The notes under the pieces: generated by a model | Databases searched by the model: none | What the model was told of the DNA's origin: nothing | The model's input: only the letters and a program-made list of their open reading frames with translations | Assembly: GCA_949128115.1 (NCBI GenBank) | Contig: OX421967.1 | Coordinates: 21,468,635-21,532,634 of the forward strand | Reading direction: 5' to 3' | DNA from: Anaspis maculata | Lineage: Eukaryota; Arthropoda; Insecta; Coleoptera; Scraptiidae | DNA: 64,000 nt | Shown: piece after piece, positions 10,901 through 20,009 of the stretch | How positions within the stretch are numbered: the first letter of the stretch is position 1 | Layout: each line of letters starts with the position of its first letter | Translations under genes and position numbers: made by a program

Positions 10901-13013
10901 TATGAGCGTTGCGGTGTTTGGTGACTTTAATTGATTCCATCTGACTTAACGCGGCGTTGATTTTTTCCAACAAAGTACGTGAGCCACGCACGTTTCATTA
11001 TCTTGAATATACTAGGTGTCGTCGGTTGCAAAAGCATTGCATTTTTAAATAAGAGTGGCACGTGTACGACGACTGGCAAGCAAAAGTGGCATCAGAATGG
11101 GAAGTGGTAAGATTTGTGATTTTGTCATAGTGACAAAAAGTGGCGGAGAATTTGTTGCGTTTCCGAGTGCGAGTCGCGCTGTGGAAACCGGAAAAAGGAA
11201 GAGTTACATTTTCACCGTTTCCCGTCGAAAGCGAAAGACGCAAGTTGGGTAGTCAAGATGACAAACAAACTCGGCACTGTGGAAAATTTGACTACGAGAA
11301 AAGCCTGGGAAGTGTGCTGAAAATAGGAACTTTAAATGGCTGCATCGAAGAAGCACAGCTGCGATATGTTTGCATGTCCCGGACTGGCCTGCTTTGCAAG
11401 TGCATTTAAACGTTCCAATTTCACAGGAACTCTCGCAGGAACTTCTACTACTATTTCTTTTAATTACAATCTCAGTTGCCTCGTGAGGAGATTCATGCAA
11501 TGCGCTTGTTTGTAAACACAATCCAAATATGTCTATGTTTGAACTGAAGCTTGATTCGGTTCGCTTTCGACCATACAACACAAGAAATTGTGACTTCAGA
11601 ATTTCCTCTCCCATCAGTATCCCATCACGATAGATCGAGAATCCGTTGAGGCTTGAGGCCATCTAGTGATTGAAAACCTTCATAACACTCAATTCGCTTC
11701 TGCCATTTTCGAGTTCCACCGCAATAGGTACTAATTAACCACGTTTCACGTCTGGAGGACATTAAAAACCGCTTACTACTGATAAGATTTTTGAACGCGC
11801 GGGCAACAATCCGTGCCCTATCCGACATGTTTGTTTACATGCGAAGCGCATCAGCAGCGCCACCATCGGTAATGTTACTCGCCAATATTATATACCAAGG
11901 TTGTGAAGGACGCTGTTATAGCTGCGGCGCCTGTTTAAATCCCGAAGCGCAGCTGAGGGATATAAGGCGCCAAAGCTATAACAGCGTTCACAACCGTGGT
12001 TTATATACTATTTTTCTCACTACTAGCAAACATTAAATCCTGATTTGTAAAGATTTTTCAAGAATATGGAATGTGACAGGACTGACAGGAGGTTAAAAAT
12101 GTGACAGGAGGTTAATAATAGTGACAGGCGGTTAATAATGTGACAGTCAGCCTACTGGTTGTAAAAAATCACTTCACGACCTCTAAACAGGTCAATAACG
12201 GCCTACTTCACAGCTAGTAGTGAGAAAAATGAATTTTTAAGGCTTTATACGCAGGGTATCAATATTTCTCTCTCAAAAATAAAGGTGATGAAGAGATATA
12301 GAAATTTTGATGGAATTCCATCAAATTAAGTTTGTCCACCTGGTGGCTAAAGAGCAAGCCCTCAAGGCCAACCAATTGACAAAAAAAAAAAGTTTGTCCA
12401 CCTTGTTTCCATTTGGATTATCCCTTATTTTTTTAGGAGCTCAATAGCCCTAAAACACTAAAAAAGTTTCTGAAGGATTACTGGGTCATTTTTTGACAAA
12501 CAAAAAAATTATCAACTGTTTTATAATTTTGAGAGACGTAGAAAATTGAGTACAGAGCCGGTTTTTGAAAAAAGTTGTCAACAAAAAAGAAAATTTTTGT
12601 TCTTCTCATTTTTGAAAAAACGCTCTGTACTCAATTTTGTAATACATTCAGGACACCATATAAAAAAACTGTGTTTTTATCTCCATTTTTGAGAGAGAAA
12701 TCCTCTAGACAGTTTTTACCTACTGAAAATACAGCCTTAATTTGGACAAGCTGATTGATGTGTTGTAGCCAAACGCAGCTTCGCACCCCTAAATTTAATC
12801 AGGCTACAGCCTGGAGCCTGCCTAAATTAAGAACTCATTTTTATCATACGATTATTATATAACTGACTTACACTGAAAGTTTTTGGGCAGATGGGGCTGT
12901 TTTTTTATCCATTCTTCGATCAATGTGACATCCTCAGCGATGCTCTCTTCAGTCACGCCATATGATTTATAAATCTCGTCTTTTTGTACATCACTTATTT
13001 GAAAAAGCTCCAT
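337..13013 (-). CDS. CRAL-TRIO lipid-transfer protein, tandem copy A (runs off left edge)
   Basis: Exons 1-4 of a paralogue of copy B: 12872-13013, 9461-9617, 2772-3021 and 337-447. All have the same lengths and phases as copy B and all are open. They would encode residues 1-220; the two last exons would lie beyond base 1. Differences are few and mostly conservative: KKQPHLP instead of KKQAHLP in exon 1, VCILPLPK instead of VGIVPLPK, VYFKTPDAE, IRFIVDG, and LISIDYVNINP. No stop or frameshift is seen, so copy A is probably functional or very recently duplicated. Its introns are much longer than those of copy B because of five or more later element insertions. Confidence 0.88.
473..643. mobile_element. 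Hairpin MITE with 34-bp perfect inverted repeats (copy A)
   Basis: The ends (GCGATTTAAATTAATTTT...CCACAAGATGG) are exact reverse complements over 34 bases. It lies in intron 3 of CRAL-TRIO copy A, only about 25 bases upstream of the exon 4 acceptor, so the branch point probably falls inside the element. Confidence 0.85.
727..928. mobile_element. MITE, 202 bp, AAT target duplication, copy A only
   Basis: The ends GGGTCTTATGAATAAAGAT and ATCTTTATTCATAAGACCC are inverted repeats. It is flanked by AAT on both sides. Copy B has the uninterrupted site (CAATTTAATGTCATAG near 16190), which fixes the boundaries. Confidence 0.88.
1089..1241. mobile_element. Hairpin MITE (copy A)
   Basis: GAGCGATCAAAT...CAAGTTGGCGTACGATGCTCA is inverted as TGAGCATCGTAC...CAACTTG...GATCGCTC. 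The loop holds CCCGAACGGGCGG. Copy B holds the same element at 16346-16488. Confidence 0.8.
1321..2562. mobile_element. Long foldback element, CAGGGTGG...CCACCCTG, TATA-flanked
   Basis: Arms of about 600 bases are inverted copies of each other, from CAGGGTGGTCCAGGTTTTAG at the left to its complement at the right. TATA stands on both sides. Copy B lacks it (GATAACTATGCTGCC near 16625). A short flank duplication (GCTGCCAATTTGGGAAGATAACTATA) follows at 2567-2600. Open frames inside are mirrored and show no known protein. Confidence 0.9.
2772..3021 (-). CDS. CRAL-TRIO copy A exon 3
   Basis: 250 bases, the same length as copy B. It encodes VCILPLPKLGPQNERIVFVYFKTPDAELYTIQHYFQ and IRFIVDGKNYTLAHLKK. 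About five residues differ from copy B, all compatible with the fold. Acceptor GTTTCCAG and donor GTAAGA retained. Confidence 0.9.
4032..4358 (-). mobile_element. Full-length tRNA-derived SINE with 9-bp target duplication
   Basis: On the minus strand the element begins with a tRNA-like head: TAGTTAGCGCGTTCGAC (A-box region) and GGGTTCGATCTCCGC (B-box). It ends GACGTTAAATAAACGAA and an A-run. AGATTACGA flanks it on both sides (4023-4031, 4359-4367). It interrupts only the left arm of a foldback; the right arm, near 5105-5120, keeps the uninterrupted sequence. Confidence 0.88.
4405..5084. mobile_element. Inner foldback at the centre of the 3572-5584 foldback
   Basis: CAGGGTGTACTACGGGAATC is mirrored by GATTCCCTAAGTACACCCTG, with TATA on each side and flanks that are themselves reverse complements (CACATTGTTCATATA against TATATGTACAATGTG). 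Arms of about 300 bases share GGTATATAATATACTGTTA. The right arm carries an extra SINE-like tail (4895-4982). Confidence 0.85.
4895..4982 (+). mobile_element. Short retroelement tail with (ATT)n
   Basis: GCTCTGGCTAAACTTCG then CCTATAAATAAAGGCC and a run of about a dozen ATT units. It is present only in the right arm of the inner foldback, so it inserted after the arms formed. Confidence 0.65.
7393..9278. mobile_element. Long foldback, GGGGGCATAGG ends, ACA target duplication, copy A only
   Basis: 1886 bases. Ends TAGTATGGGGGCATAGG and CCCTATGCCCCCTGACTA are inverted repeats, and arms of about 800 bases stay alignable through AACTGGCTGTAGCTCGTTTG and the GGCGCCATCTTTCCAATATGGC region. ACA flanks both ends, and the empty site GCAACAGATGTCG is intact in copy B near 18310. 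Confidence 0.9.
9461..9617 (-). CDS. CRAL-TRIO copy A exon 2
   Basis: 157 bases, the same length as in copy B, encoding EFFPYRMLIANKFSVERAKERI through DEYVKPINNTV with no amino-acid change noticed. The acceptor poly-T tract and GTGAGT donor are preserved. Confidence 0.88.
9654..10751. mobile_element. Foldback element CCGGGTGATCATTTG, copy A
   Basis: Ends CCGGGTGATCATTTGAAAAC and its complement at 10732-10751 bound inverted arms of about 500 bases with GATATAAAAATCGACCTGTTT. It is shared with copy B (18685-19668), so it predates the duplication. Confidence 0.88.
11204..11828 (-). pseudogene. SWIM-type zinc-finger protein remnant (transposon-borne)
   Basis: Two overlapping minus-strand frames. 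One (11662 downward) contains CTCKAGQSGTCKHIAAVLL, a SWIM zinc finger of pattern CxC...CxH. The other (11828-11625) gives MSDRARIVARAFKNL...YCGGTRKWQKRIECYEGF. In insect genomes SWIM fingers of this type occur in transposon-associated proteins. The frame break between the two halves and the lack of a larger frame point to a decayed fragment. Confidence 0.6.
11889..12006. mobile_element. Short hairpin element
   Basis: TATACCAAGGTTGTGAA..CGCTGTTATAGCT is inverted at 11970-12006 as AGCTATAACAGCG..CACAACCGTGG. Stem of about 35 bases, with GGCGC inside. Confidence 0.75.
12014..12229. repeat. Inverted pair enclosing a GTGACAGG tandem repeat
   Basis: TCTCACTACTAGC and GCTAGTAGTGAGA bracket the region. 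At about 12074-12146 a unit of roughly 25 bases, TGACAGGAGGTTAATAATG with variants, occurs three to four times. Confidence 0.65.
12241..12736. mobile_element. TTAA-target DNA element, copy A only
   Basis: Tips GGCTTTATACGC and AAAATACAGCC are followed by TTAA on both sides (12237-12240, 12737-12740). Copy B has a single TTAA at the matching place (GAATTCTTAATTTGG near 19728). TTAA duplication is typical of piggyBac- and Kolobok-type elements. A related piece lies at 42040-43293. Confidence 0.82.
12872..13013 (-). CDS. CRAL-TRIO copy A exon 1
   Basis: Residues 1-48, starting MELFQISDVQKDEIYK at ATG 13011-13013 and ending KKQPHLPKNFQ. Donor GTAAGT, same position and phase as copy B. The Pro in QPHLP is the family consensus, so copy B carries the derived Ala. 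Confidence 0.88.
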
Positions 13014-13177
13014 ATTGTAGTCTTGACGCAACTGTATAATATAGACTGTAAACAGTTACTCGTCACTGCAATTAAGTACTCTGGAATAAATTGAATGGGT
13101 AGGGTAATTATTTATTGCTATTTGCACACTATTAGATACCTTGGTACAAAAACGCCTTCACGTATTTTTATTGTTAA

Positions 13178-13487
13178 GGACGGAGTTGAATTGGTAAAAT
13201 AAGCGTAGCGAAATCAATCTCTATGGATTTATTCCTTGACGGATTCTTACCATTTTGGTCTTTTTCGAAAGCTACAAGGATGTACTTTGGTTTTGTACTT
13301 TGAGCCCCATTGGCATTTCCAAAATCCAAAATTTTTTTTGATTTTTGGATTTTGGAAATGCCAATGGGCTCAAATCAAAGTACATCCTTCTAGCTTTTGA
13401 AAGAAACCAAAATGGTAAGAATTCGTCAAGGATTAAACCCACAGGGATTGATTTAGCAACGCTTATGTTACCAATTCAACTCCGTCC
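13178..13487. mobile_element. 310-bp foldback with TTAA target duplication, copy A only
   Basis: GGACGGAGTTGAATTGGTAA is mirrored by TTACCAATTCAACTCCGTCC, with arms of about 140 bases meeting near 13330. TTAA stands at 13174-13177 and 13488-13491. Copy B has the empty site TTGTTAAGTCGATTCC near 20171. Confidence 0.93.
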
Positions 13488-13602
13488 TTAAGTCGATTCC
13501 ATCAATTACTACAAAATCAGCAAACGTGCGTGATTAATGAGATACTCATGTATACCTACCTACCTACATAAATATGATAATAATACTTAATTATTCCATA
13601 CA

Positions 13603-14140
13603 GGTGTCCCAGAGCAAAAACTTTTTTGTCTGCTTTAAAAAGTTCACTGAAATCACATCAAATAATAAAAATAGAAAGGGGTGAAGTCACACCCTTCGAC
13701 CCCCCCCCCATGTCTAAAACTAAAAACGGAACTTCTTCCCCTATAAACTCTTGATTCTTGAGAAATGGAGTTTCCATCTAAATCAAGTCGACTTTTATTT
13801 CAAGGGGGTCATCCAAGACCTATGGCCAAATTTTTATTTTCAACCCCTTCGCCCGCACTTTGCCCCTCGCTTTGCCCTACTACTTTAAAATTTTTAAATG
13901 TTAAGTAGCATTACTTATCTTGTGATGCCTCAAATTGAAAGCAATAAAATTGTCTTTCCGTATAAAATTATTCCTAATTTTCTTAAACCACCCCTTTGAA
14001 GTAAGGTAGGGTGGGGGCGAAGGGGTTGAAGATGAACATTTGGACATACGCGTCTTAGATGACCCCATTGAAATAAAAATCGACCTGTTTCTGCTGAAGA
14101 GTCTATTTCTCAAGAAACGGCAGGAGTTTATAGGGGTAAA
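13603..14140. repeat. Intergenic repeat between the two CRAL-TRIO genes
   Basis: 13605-13710 (TTTGTCTGCTTTAAAAAGTTCA...poly-C) has a second copy at about 27195-27290. At 13736-14140, CCCCTATAAACTC and GAGTTTATAGGGG bound an inverted repeat with AAAATCGACCTGTTTCTGC, related to the arms of the 9654-10751 family. Confidence 0.7.
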
Positions 14141-14519
14141 ATCTCGGGTAAAATGTTCCTCTTATTAATAAAGAGAGGATTCCACAAGAGTTGCGGAGTG
14201 GTTTAAACAGGTTTAGCTGGTTGACACCGAGGTGGACACTGATGGTTTTTAGTTTTTACTTTTGATTTGTCATTGCATGACCTGTAACATTGATTGTTTC
14301 TGCATATTCTGATTGCCTGCAAAATGGCCAGGCTATTTAACACAAAACTCGATTATTGTAAGAATAAAAAGGTAGGTACCTAGTCTAATAGAAAAACAAA
14401 CACTTTTTTATAGGTACAGGTACGTAGCGGTTTTTATTTATTACCTTCGTTTCTTTCGATTGCAGCCACATGCAATAATTACTACGCTATAATTATTGTT
14501 GCTTCACTTTAGGTACAAT
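14141..14519. other. Intergenic spacer
   Basis: AT-rich sequence between the end of CRAL-TRIO copy B and the intergenic repeat. It has several GGTACCTA-type short repeats and nothing else recognisable. Confidence 0.5.
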
Positions 14520-14525
14520 TTTATT
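14520..14525 (-). terminator. Polyadenylation signal of CRAL-TRIO copy B
   Basis: AATAAA on the minus strand begins directly after the stop codon (TGA-AATAAA). If used, it would leave an extremely short 3' UTR. Another signal further on cannot be excluded. Confidence 0.5.
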
Positions 14526-14680
14526 TCAATCCAAGTCGAGTTTCTTGAAAGTCCCATCGAGTCCAAAGTTTACACCAATGTCCAGCCCCGTGCCGTCAAC
14601 CCTCAAACTTTCATCTGAGGCATAATTCGCACTCTCTGCGAAAATCTTTCTGTGTTTTTCATTTTCCATATCCATCTTCT
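14526..14680 (-). CDS. CRAL-TRIO copy B exon 6 and stop
   Basis: Residues 255-305: KKMDMENEKHRKIFAESANYASDESLR and a tail ending FGLDGTFKKLDLD with TGA at 14526-14528. The acceptor is TTGTTACAG. The pattern W/IF...NY.SDESLR is typical of the last exon of insect alpha-TTP-like genes. Confidence 0.92.
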
Positions 14681-17600
14681 CTGTAACAAAAAAAAACTGT
14701 TATTTAATTCAAAAATTAGGCAATGGAAAAAGCAAATAGGTAGGAAGGAATTGGCAGGTGTACATACTTGTAACATCAGATAATTTGCAGGCAGTGCCAC
14801 CGTACTCTTCAGGAAGATACTCCCGTGGTATCGTTTCGTAAAGCGATTCCAAGTTGTCGTGAAGTTTAAACTACGGAAATAAAAAACAAAAAGCAATTTT
14901 TACAGTCTCCAATACAAATAGAAACAAAATAACTGGGAAATGCAATGATAGACCTAGACCTATCTACCTAGGTAAGATTGGATGAATGATCCAATTCCGG
15001 AAGAAAGGAACAGTAGGACAATCTCTACTAAAGTCACTTACCTACTTAATTTATTACCAGTGTACTTGAGAAATTCATTAATAGGTACGCTGTTCTCTCT
15101 TAAAATTTTGAATTCGCCCCTTCGTTAGACAATAAAGTCCTTTTATTATTATTATAAATGATCTGGCTGACTCTGGCATGTCTTGAAAAATTAAAATCTT
15201 GAAATGAAAGTTAAAACGAAGAAGTGTCTTGCTGCCGATTCTATATTGTACACAAGCCGAGGTATAAGCCGAGTGGAGAGGAAATGATAAGGCAAAGCAA
15301 AGAGTGGTGGCAATTTCGAAAAATATAGGAAGATGGGGGATGCTGTGGCGAGATTGCATGGTTTTTTCCGGATTTTTTTGATTAATGCAAGGGCGCTTTG
15401 GGTGGCCCTTAAGCACGTAAAATTAGAATGATGGTGCCGACCCTATGGATGTTGGTGGTCGTTTAAGATCATCTCTTATTTGTTGGAACACACAGGGATT
15501 CAGTAAAATTTCCGACATATAGTGTGGAGGAAAGCATTCACCGGCGTCGGTTTGGACCTCACAGTGGAAATGGATCGACGTTAAATAAACGAACAATAAC
15601 AAAAAGTTGAGGGCATAGGCATATCATAAATTATCATAATAAGATTACTTACTCTTTGAAGCAGTTTGCTTGACAATATTTTTTTTGTCAGGCCAACAAT
15701 GAAGGTGGTTGTCGGGTTGACATTCATATAATCAATTGATATCACCGGTACTCCATATCCTTTCTGAAATGCAATAGGCATACAATTCGCGATTTCAATC
15801 AATTTTTCCCGCCACAAGATGGCTGACAAAAGCTGAATGTGTTGATGACTAGGTTGATGATGATTGGTTGCCATTGTTAGGTCGTACGTTACTTTTGTGT
15901 CTCTGGCAGTTTGGTTGTCAATACTAATTTCAATCAGCACTAGACAACCATCTTGTGGCGGGAAAAATTAATGTTAATCGCGAATACTTATAATGGAGAA
16001 TCAGAAAAAATGATACAGGGTCCGACAAAAAACACTTTACACCTTCTTTCTCTTGCGATCACTTTTTTATATATGAAAGAGGAGGCTTGGGATCACAGTG
16101 GATCTTCAGTAGGTATTGAAGAATTTCTTGACTCAAAATTGATTAGTTGATTACTGTCGTGCAAAGACCGTTCAGAGTCAGAGTGCAATTTAATGTCATA
16201 GAAAGTCTCTGGACTTTTAAACAATTCATTTGTGAGTGAAAAACTGGAAGGAAGGAGGCACAATTCTCAATGAAAACCACCAGATCGACCACAGGTAGGT
16301 CGTGTAAAAAAGTATATGTAGAAGATCAAGTAGCGAGTTGATCAGAGCGATCAAATACTCGATTGTTCAAGTTGGCGTACGATGCTCACTTTTTTCCCGA
16401 ACGGGCGGAACATGAACGCGTGTTTGGGGGAAAGTTGAGCATCGTACCTACCTACGCCAGCTTGAGCAATCGAATATTTGATCGCTCGTTATTTTGTTCA
16501 TTATTTCCCAAATAACATTTCTCCGCAGAACGTGTCAGCGTGAGTTCAGAACCGTTCAGAACACATCCAGTTTCTCCCTTATCATATGATACAATCGTAT
16601 GATTAGGATTTGGGCCTCGGGAAGATAACTATGCTGCCAAGATATCCTCAGAACTGTGAAAGCAAATAGCTTCCACACTTCCTCAAATCACCTTCACGAA
16701 GTGTGCGTTTCAATTAGAAAATTGACAAGTTTTGAAAAGTGTTTCCAAACTTTCTGTTGCCACTCTGTACCTACCTACCTACTACACCACTTATTCTTAC
16801 AATAGCTAAGTCTCCAGATTTTAAGCATCCATTTATGTCAATCTTCTTCAAATGAGCCAAAGTGTAGTTTTTTCCATCGACTATGATCCTTATGCAGGCC
16901 GTCCGATCGTACATGTTTATCAGTTCCACGGCTGTGACCAAGGATTGGAAATATTGCTGAATTGTGTACAATTCTGCATCCGGAGTTTTGATGTATACGA
17001 ACACGATCCGTTCGTTCTGCGGTCCTAGTTTTGGCAAGGGCACTATACCCCTGGAAACATTCCTATTATTAGGTAGGTACCTATTGTTATTTATTTGTTT
17101 GATATTCTTATTCTTCATTACTTTTTAGTATGTACATTGTACAAGTACTTGGAAATGCATATTTGATGTTAAAAATTGTTCATAGCGTAGTTGACCGCTC
17201 GTCCTCAACTATCAAGGTCGAGCCGAAATATTAAGATAAGATTCGACTAGCGAAAAAACGAAATAAATATTTTAAACGATCCTAAGACATTTAAGACAAT
17301 CATAGAGATTGTTACGATAGTCGCTGGAGACTCCAACTCAGGGGTAAACCACAAACCCGGTACAATATTGACGGATTCGTACACGCGAAGCTGCTGGACT
17401 TTTCAGAGCTTTCCCAATTCGTTAGCTTGCAGATGTACATATTTGTTCTTGGAAATTGTTTATAACTGACCGATCGTCCTCAAAGGCAACAAGTGCTGAA
17501 CCGAAAGAGGTATAAGAGGTGTATATTTTATACACAATTCGATTAATGAAAAATGTTCAACCGTTTGGAAAATATGAAAGATAAAAAGGAAGAGAGAAAA

Positions 17601-20006
17601 ACCGAGAAATCGAGAAATAGCTTACAGTCTTGCGGCTCGATACCAAGGTGGGGCTGAGACCGCCGTAAGTCCGGTTACTATAGCAACGGCCAATCAGACC
17701 GCTCTATTTGGCAAGTTACGCCGTCCTAACTTTTGCGGTTGCAACTTGGTATCGAGCCCTTACAGAAAAAAAAGAATGACGGAAAATCACAAAAAAAAAA
17801 CAAGTCTGGAAATTAGATATTCTATACAAGACCAAAGTAGATTACCAAGCTTCTTACAAATCTTTAATAACTAATACGAGATATCCTAGAAATCCAGGTC
17901 GAGAATCAGAAAATCTATAAGAGGACTGGAGTACATTCCGGAACCGGATTTCATGTAAATCGTTCAACTAATAAGAGATTTCAATATGGTGGCCAAAGTG
18001 ACGGAGTTGGTGGATGAATTCATAAGATCGTTCCTAGCCTCCGCGCACTGATTTTTTTCTAGGCCTATACTGCTCACAAGATCGTTACGATATTCGCTGA
18101 AGACTCCGACTCGGAGATAAACCACGAACCCTGAGACTTCGACTCGGGGCTAAGCTATAAACCCGTACAATTGATGGCGGAGGAGTTGTTCGAGGGCTTG
18201 TCGGATTCATAACGAAGCTGCTGGACTTTATTAGAGCTCTTTCAAATAGACGAAATTTCAAAAAGGGCATAATTATTTCTTTTTAAAACTTGTTTTTCGA
18301 TTAATGCAACAGATGTCGAATCAATATAGATAGATTTGATTAGCGAAAAAAGGAATCGATTTGTTGAACTGTTTGTAAAATCTGAAAAATTCATCTACCA
18401 AGAAAAATTACGAAAGGAAGGGGAGTTGAATATAAATATTCTCCGCTACTCCATATAGCGACTCGCTAAAAAACTCATAGGTAGGTACTCACACTGTATT
18501 ATTTATAGGTTTGACGTACTCATCATTGTCGAAAACCGTGAAAAACTCCCGACAGCGCCTTTTCAAAGTGAAATACTTTTCGATCCTTTCTTTAGCCCTT
18601 TCTACGCTGAATTTGTTCGCGATCAACATTCTGTACGGAAAAAATTCATCTGAAAAAAAAGTTGATTAGTAGGTGAAAGATATACCGGATGATCATTTGA
18701 AAACTATCCACCTGCAGTAGGTAACTCCCGATTCCTACAGAAAATTTCTTCAGGCAAAAACAGGTTGATTTTTATATCGAGGGGCAGGGGGGAGGGGGAC
18801 ATCTAAAGCATACATTGGCAAATTTCTATCTTCAGCCTCCTCGGCCCCACTCACCCTAGCTTAGAAATTTCAAATGACACTTCCTATCTTGCGACTTGCG
18901 ATACATCAAATTGGAGAGAAATAAATTTTTTCCCTGAAAAAAATATTTTCAAAATTTTTAACCCCAGCCCCCTTCTTTCTGAAAATTCTCTGACTGTCCC
19001 ATTTTATATTCTGGACCCCTCAATTCTTTCCAGTTTAGTCAGCGTCATCCTGACTCTCTCGAAAAATCTCATCAAAGAAGAGAAAATTCACCCCTTTGCT
19101 CTCCCCCACCCCAACTTCAAAATTTAACAAAACACCACCTACTTTGTGAACCATCAGATTAAAGGAAATTGAATCGTCTTTCTGAAGACAACTTTTTTCG
19201 AAATTTTCAACCCTGCCTCCAACAAATTGGACATTTTGTAGTATTTCAGGAAGGAAATGAAGGGTTTTAAAAAAAATTGTTTGGGAAGAGAATTTAATTT
19301 CCTTCAATTTTATGTATCACAAAGTAGGTATTATTGCTATTTTAGATTTTTGGGGTCAGGTGGGGGGAGCGAAGGGGTGAATTTGGGGGTGGCACTTTTC
19401 CCACAGAAAATTTTCTCTTCGGATGCTATGCAGGATGACGTTGACTGTATTGAAGAGAATTGAGAGGTCAAGAATATTAATTGGACACTTAGTAGGTATG
19501 TCATTTGAAGTTGGGGTGGGTGGAGGCGAGGGGGCTGAAGATAGAAATTCACCAAAGTATGTTTTAGGTGTCCCCCTCGATATAAAAATCGACCTGTTTT
19601 TGCTCGAAGACATCTTCACTAGGAATCGGGGGTTATTGCAAGTGGATAGTTTTCAAATGATCACCCGGTATAGAAAAAAACACCTGGGATAACACCAGAA
19701 CAAACTACTCATGTGATCAAATGAATTCTTAATTTGGACAAGCTGTCGTGCTCTAGCCAAACGCAGCTTTGCACCCCTGAAGTTGATCAGGCTACAGCCT
19801 GGAGCCTGCCTAAATTAAGAACTCATTTTGATAATACGATTGATTATAGATATAACTGACTTACACTGAAAGTTTTTGGGCAGATGGGCCTGTTTTTTTA
19901 TCCATTCTTCGATCAATGTGACATCCTCAGCGATGCTCTCTTCAGTCACGCCATATGATTTATAAATCTCGTCTTTTTGCACATCACTTATTTGAAAAAG
20001 CTCCAT
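14526..20006 (-). CDS. CRAL-TRIO lipid-transfer protein, complete copy B
   Basis: Six exons on the minus strand: 19865-20006, 18493-18649, 16801-17050, 15653-15763, 14768-14870 and 14526-14680. They give 918 bases and 305 aa, with every junction in phase. The N-terminal helices (ESIAEDVTLIEEWIKKQAHLPKN, then NKFSVERAKERIEKYFTLK) are the CRAL-TRIO-N domain. PLPKLGPQNERIVFVYIKTPDAE, IRIIVDGKNYTLAHL and KGYGVPVISIDYMNVNPTTT with KKILSSKLLQR form the lipid pocket and gate helix. IPREYLPEEYGG closes it. Family members carry a small hydrophobic ligand (tocopherol, retinaldehyde, phosphoinositide); the ligand here is unknown. The start is the ATG at 20004-20006; six upstream residues are open but lack an ATG. 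Confidence 0.94.
14768..14870 (-). CDS. CRAL-TRIO copy B exon 5
   Basis: Residues 221-255: FKLHDNLESLYETIPREYLPEEYGGTACKLSDVT. The acceptor is TTTCCGTAG and the donor GTATGT, phase 1. LPEEYGG is the conserved end of the CRAL-TRIO domain. Confidence 0.93.
15428..15605 (+). mobile_element. 5'-truncated tRNA-derived SINE in copy B
   Basis: Paralogue of the SINE fragment at 121-295, in intron 4 of CRAL-TRIO copy B. It has the same AAGCATTCACCGGCGTCGG core and TTAAATAAACGAA end. Confidence 0.8.
15653..15763 (-). CDS. CRAL-TRIO copy B exon 4: pocket floor and gate helix
   Basis: Residues 184-220, exactly 37 codons, phase 0 on both sides: KGYGVPVISIDYMNVNPTTTF then IVGLTKKILSSKLLQR. The acceptor is GCATTTCAG and the donor GTAAGT. 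It matches in length the family segment EAYPVRLKGIHFIN...KPFLSEKL..R. A hairpin MITE starts about 25 bases upstream of the acceptor. Confidence 0.92.
15788..15981. mobile_element. Hairpin MITE with inverted repeats (copy B)
   Basis: Copy B counterpart of 473-643, with the same TTTTTCCCGCCACAAGATGG end and a few substitutions near the tip. It is about 25 bases from the exon 4 acceptor. Confidence 0.85.
16346..16488. mobile_element. Hairpin MITE (copy B)
   Basis: Counterpart of 1089-1241 in intron 3 of CRAL-TRIO copy B, with the same GCGTACGATGCTCA arm and CGAACGGGCGG loop. Confidence 0.8.
16801..17050 (-). CDS. CRAL-TRIO copy B exon 3: lipid-binding core
   Basis: Residues 100-183: GIVPLPKLGPQNERIVFVYIK, FQSLVTAVELINMYDRTACIRIIVDGKNYTLAHL, CLKSGDLAI. 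The acceptor is TGTTTCCAG and the donor GTAAGA, phase 0. The segment DG.NYTLAHL is the CRAL-TRIO beta strand that usually reads D..G.TLGH. Confidence 0.94.
17160..18390. repeat. Diverged internal repeats in CRAL-TRIO intron 2
   Basis: A unit with GACCGCTCGTCCTCAA, a GATTCGACTAGCGAAAAAACG segment, CGCTGGAGACTCCAACTC and GCGAAGCTGCTGGACTTTTC recurs in decayed form near 17460-17580 and 18075-18380. Copy A has the same units near 3130-3540 and 7150-7330. It is an old dispersed or tandem repeat of unknown kind. Confidence 0.55.
17634..17759. mobile_element. 130-bp MITE, GGCTCGATACCAAG tips, in copy B only
   Basis: Inverted tips GGCTCGATACCAAGGTG and CAACTTGGTATCGAGCC. Copy A has the empty site (TTACAGTCTTACAGAG near 6840), so it inserted after the duplication. 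Other copies are at 26603-26738 and 61234-61359; flanks there suggest a 3-bp TAA-type target. Confidence 0.88.
18493..18649 (-). CDS. CRAL-TRIO copy B exon 2
   Basis: Residues 48-100: EFFPYRMLIANKFSVERAKERIEKYFTLKRRC and FFTVFDNDEYVKPINNTV. The acceptor is TTTTTTTTCAG and the donor GTGAGT, phase 2. This is the second half of CRAL-TRIO-N, where family members show the R(F/M)L...KFS.E.A pattern. Confidence 0.93.
18685..19668. mobile_element. Foldback element CCGGATGATCATTTG, copy B
   Basis: Counterpart of 9654-10751, in intron 1 of CRAL-TRIO copy B. The left tip has one change (CCGGATG); the right tip is CACCCGG. A shortened right arm near 19490 suggests an internal deletion relative to copy A. 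Confidence 0.85.
19865..20006 (-). CDS. CRAL-TRIO copy B exon 1
   Basis: Residues 1-48, starting MELFQISDVQKDEIYKSYGV and ending KKQAHLPKNFQ. The donor is GTAAGT, phase 1. It carries the first CRAL-TRIO-N helix (IEEWIKKQ). Confidence 0.93.
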
Positions 20007-20009
20007 ATT

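Larger units (their letters stand above)
10803..12236. mobile_element. Composite insertion in copy A carrying a SWIM zinc-finger remnant
   Basis: Copy B runs from CTACTCATGTGAT directly to AAATGAATT at 19716-19727, so this block is inserted. The left end ATTGGCGAGT recurs inverted at 11870-11883 (ACTCGCCAAT), giving a host element of about 1.1 kb. A hairpin (11889-12006) and a second inverted pair (12014-12229) follow. Confidence 0.75.
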
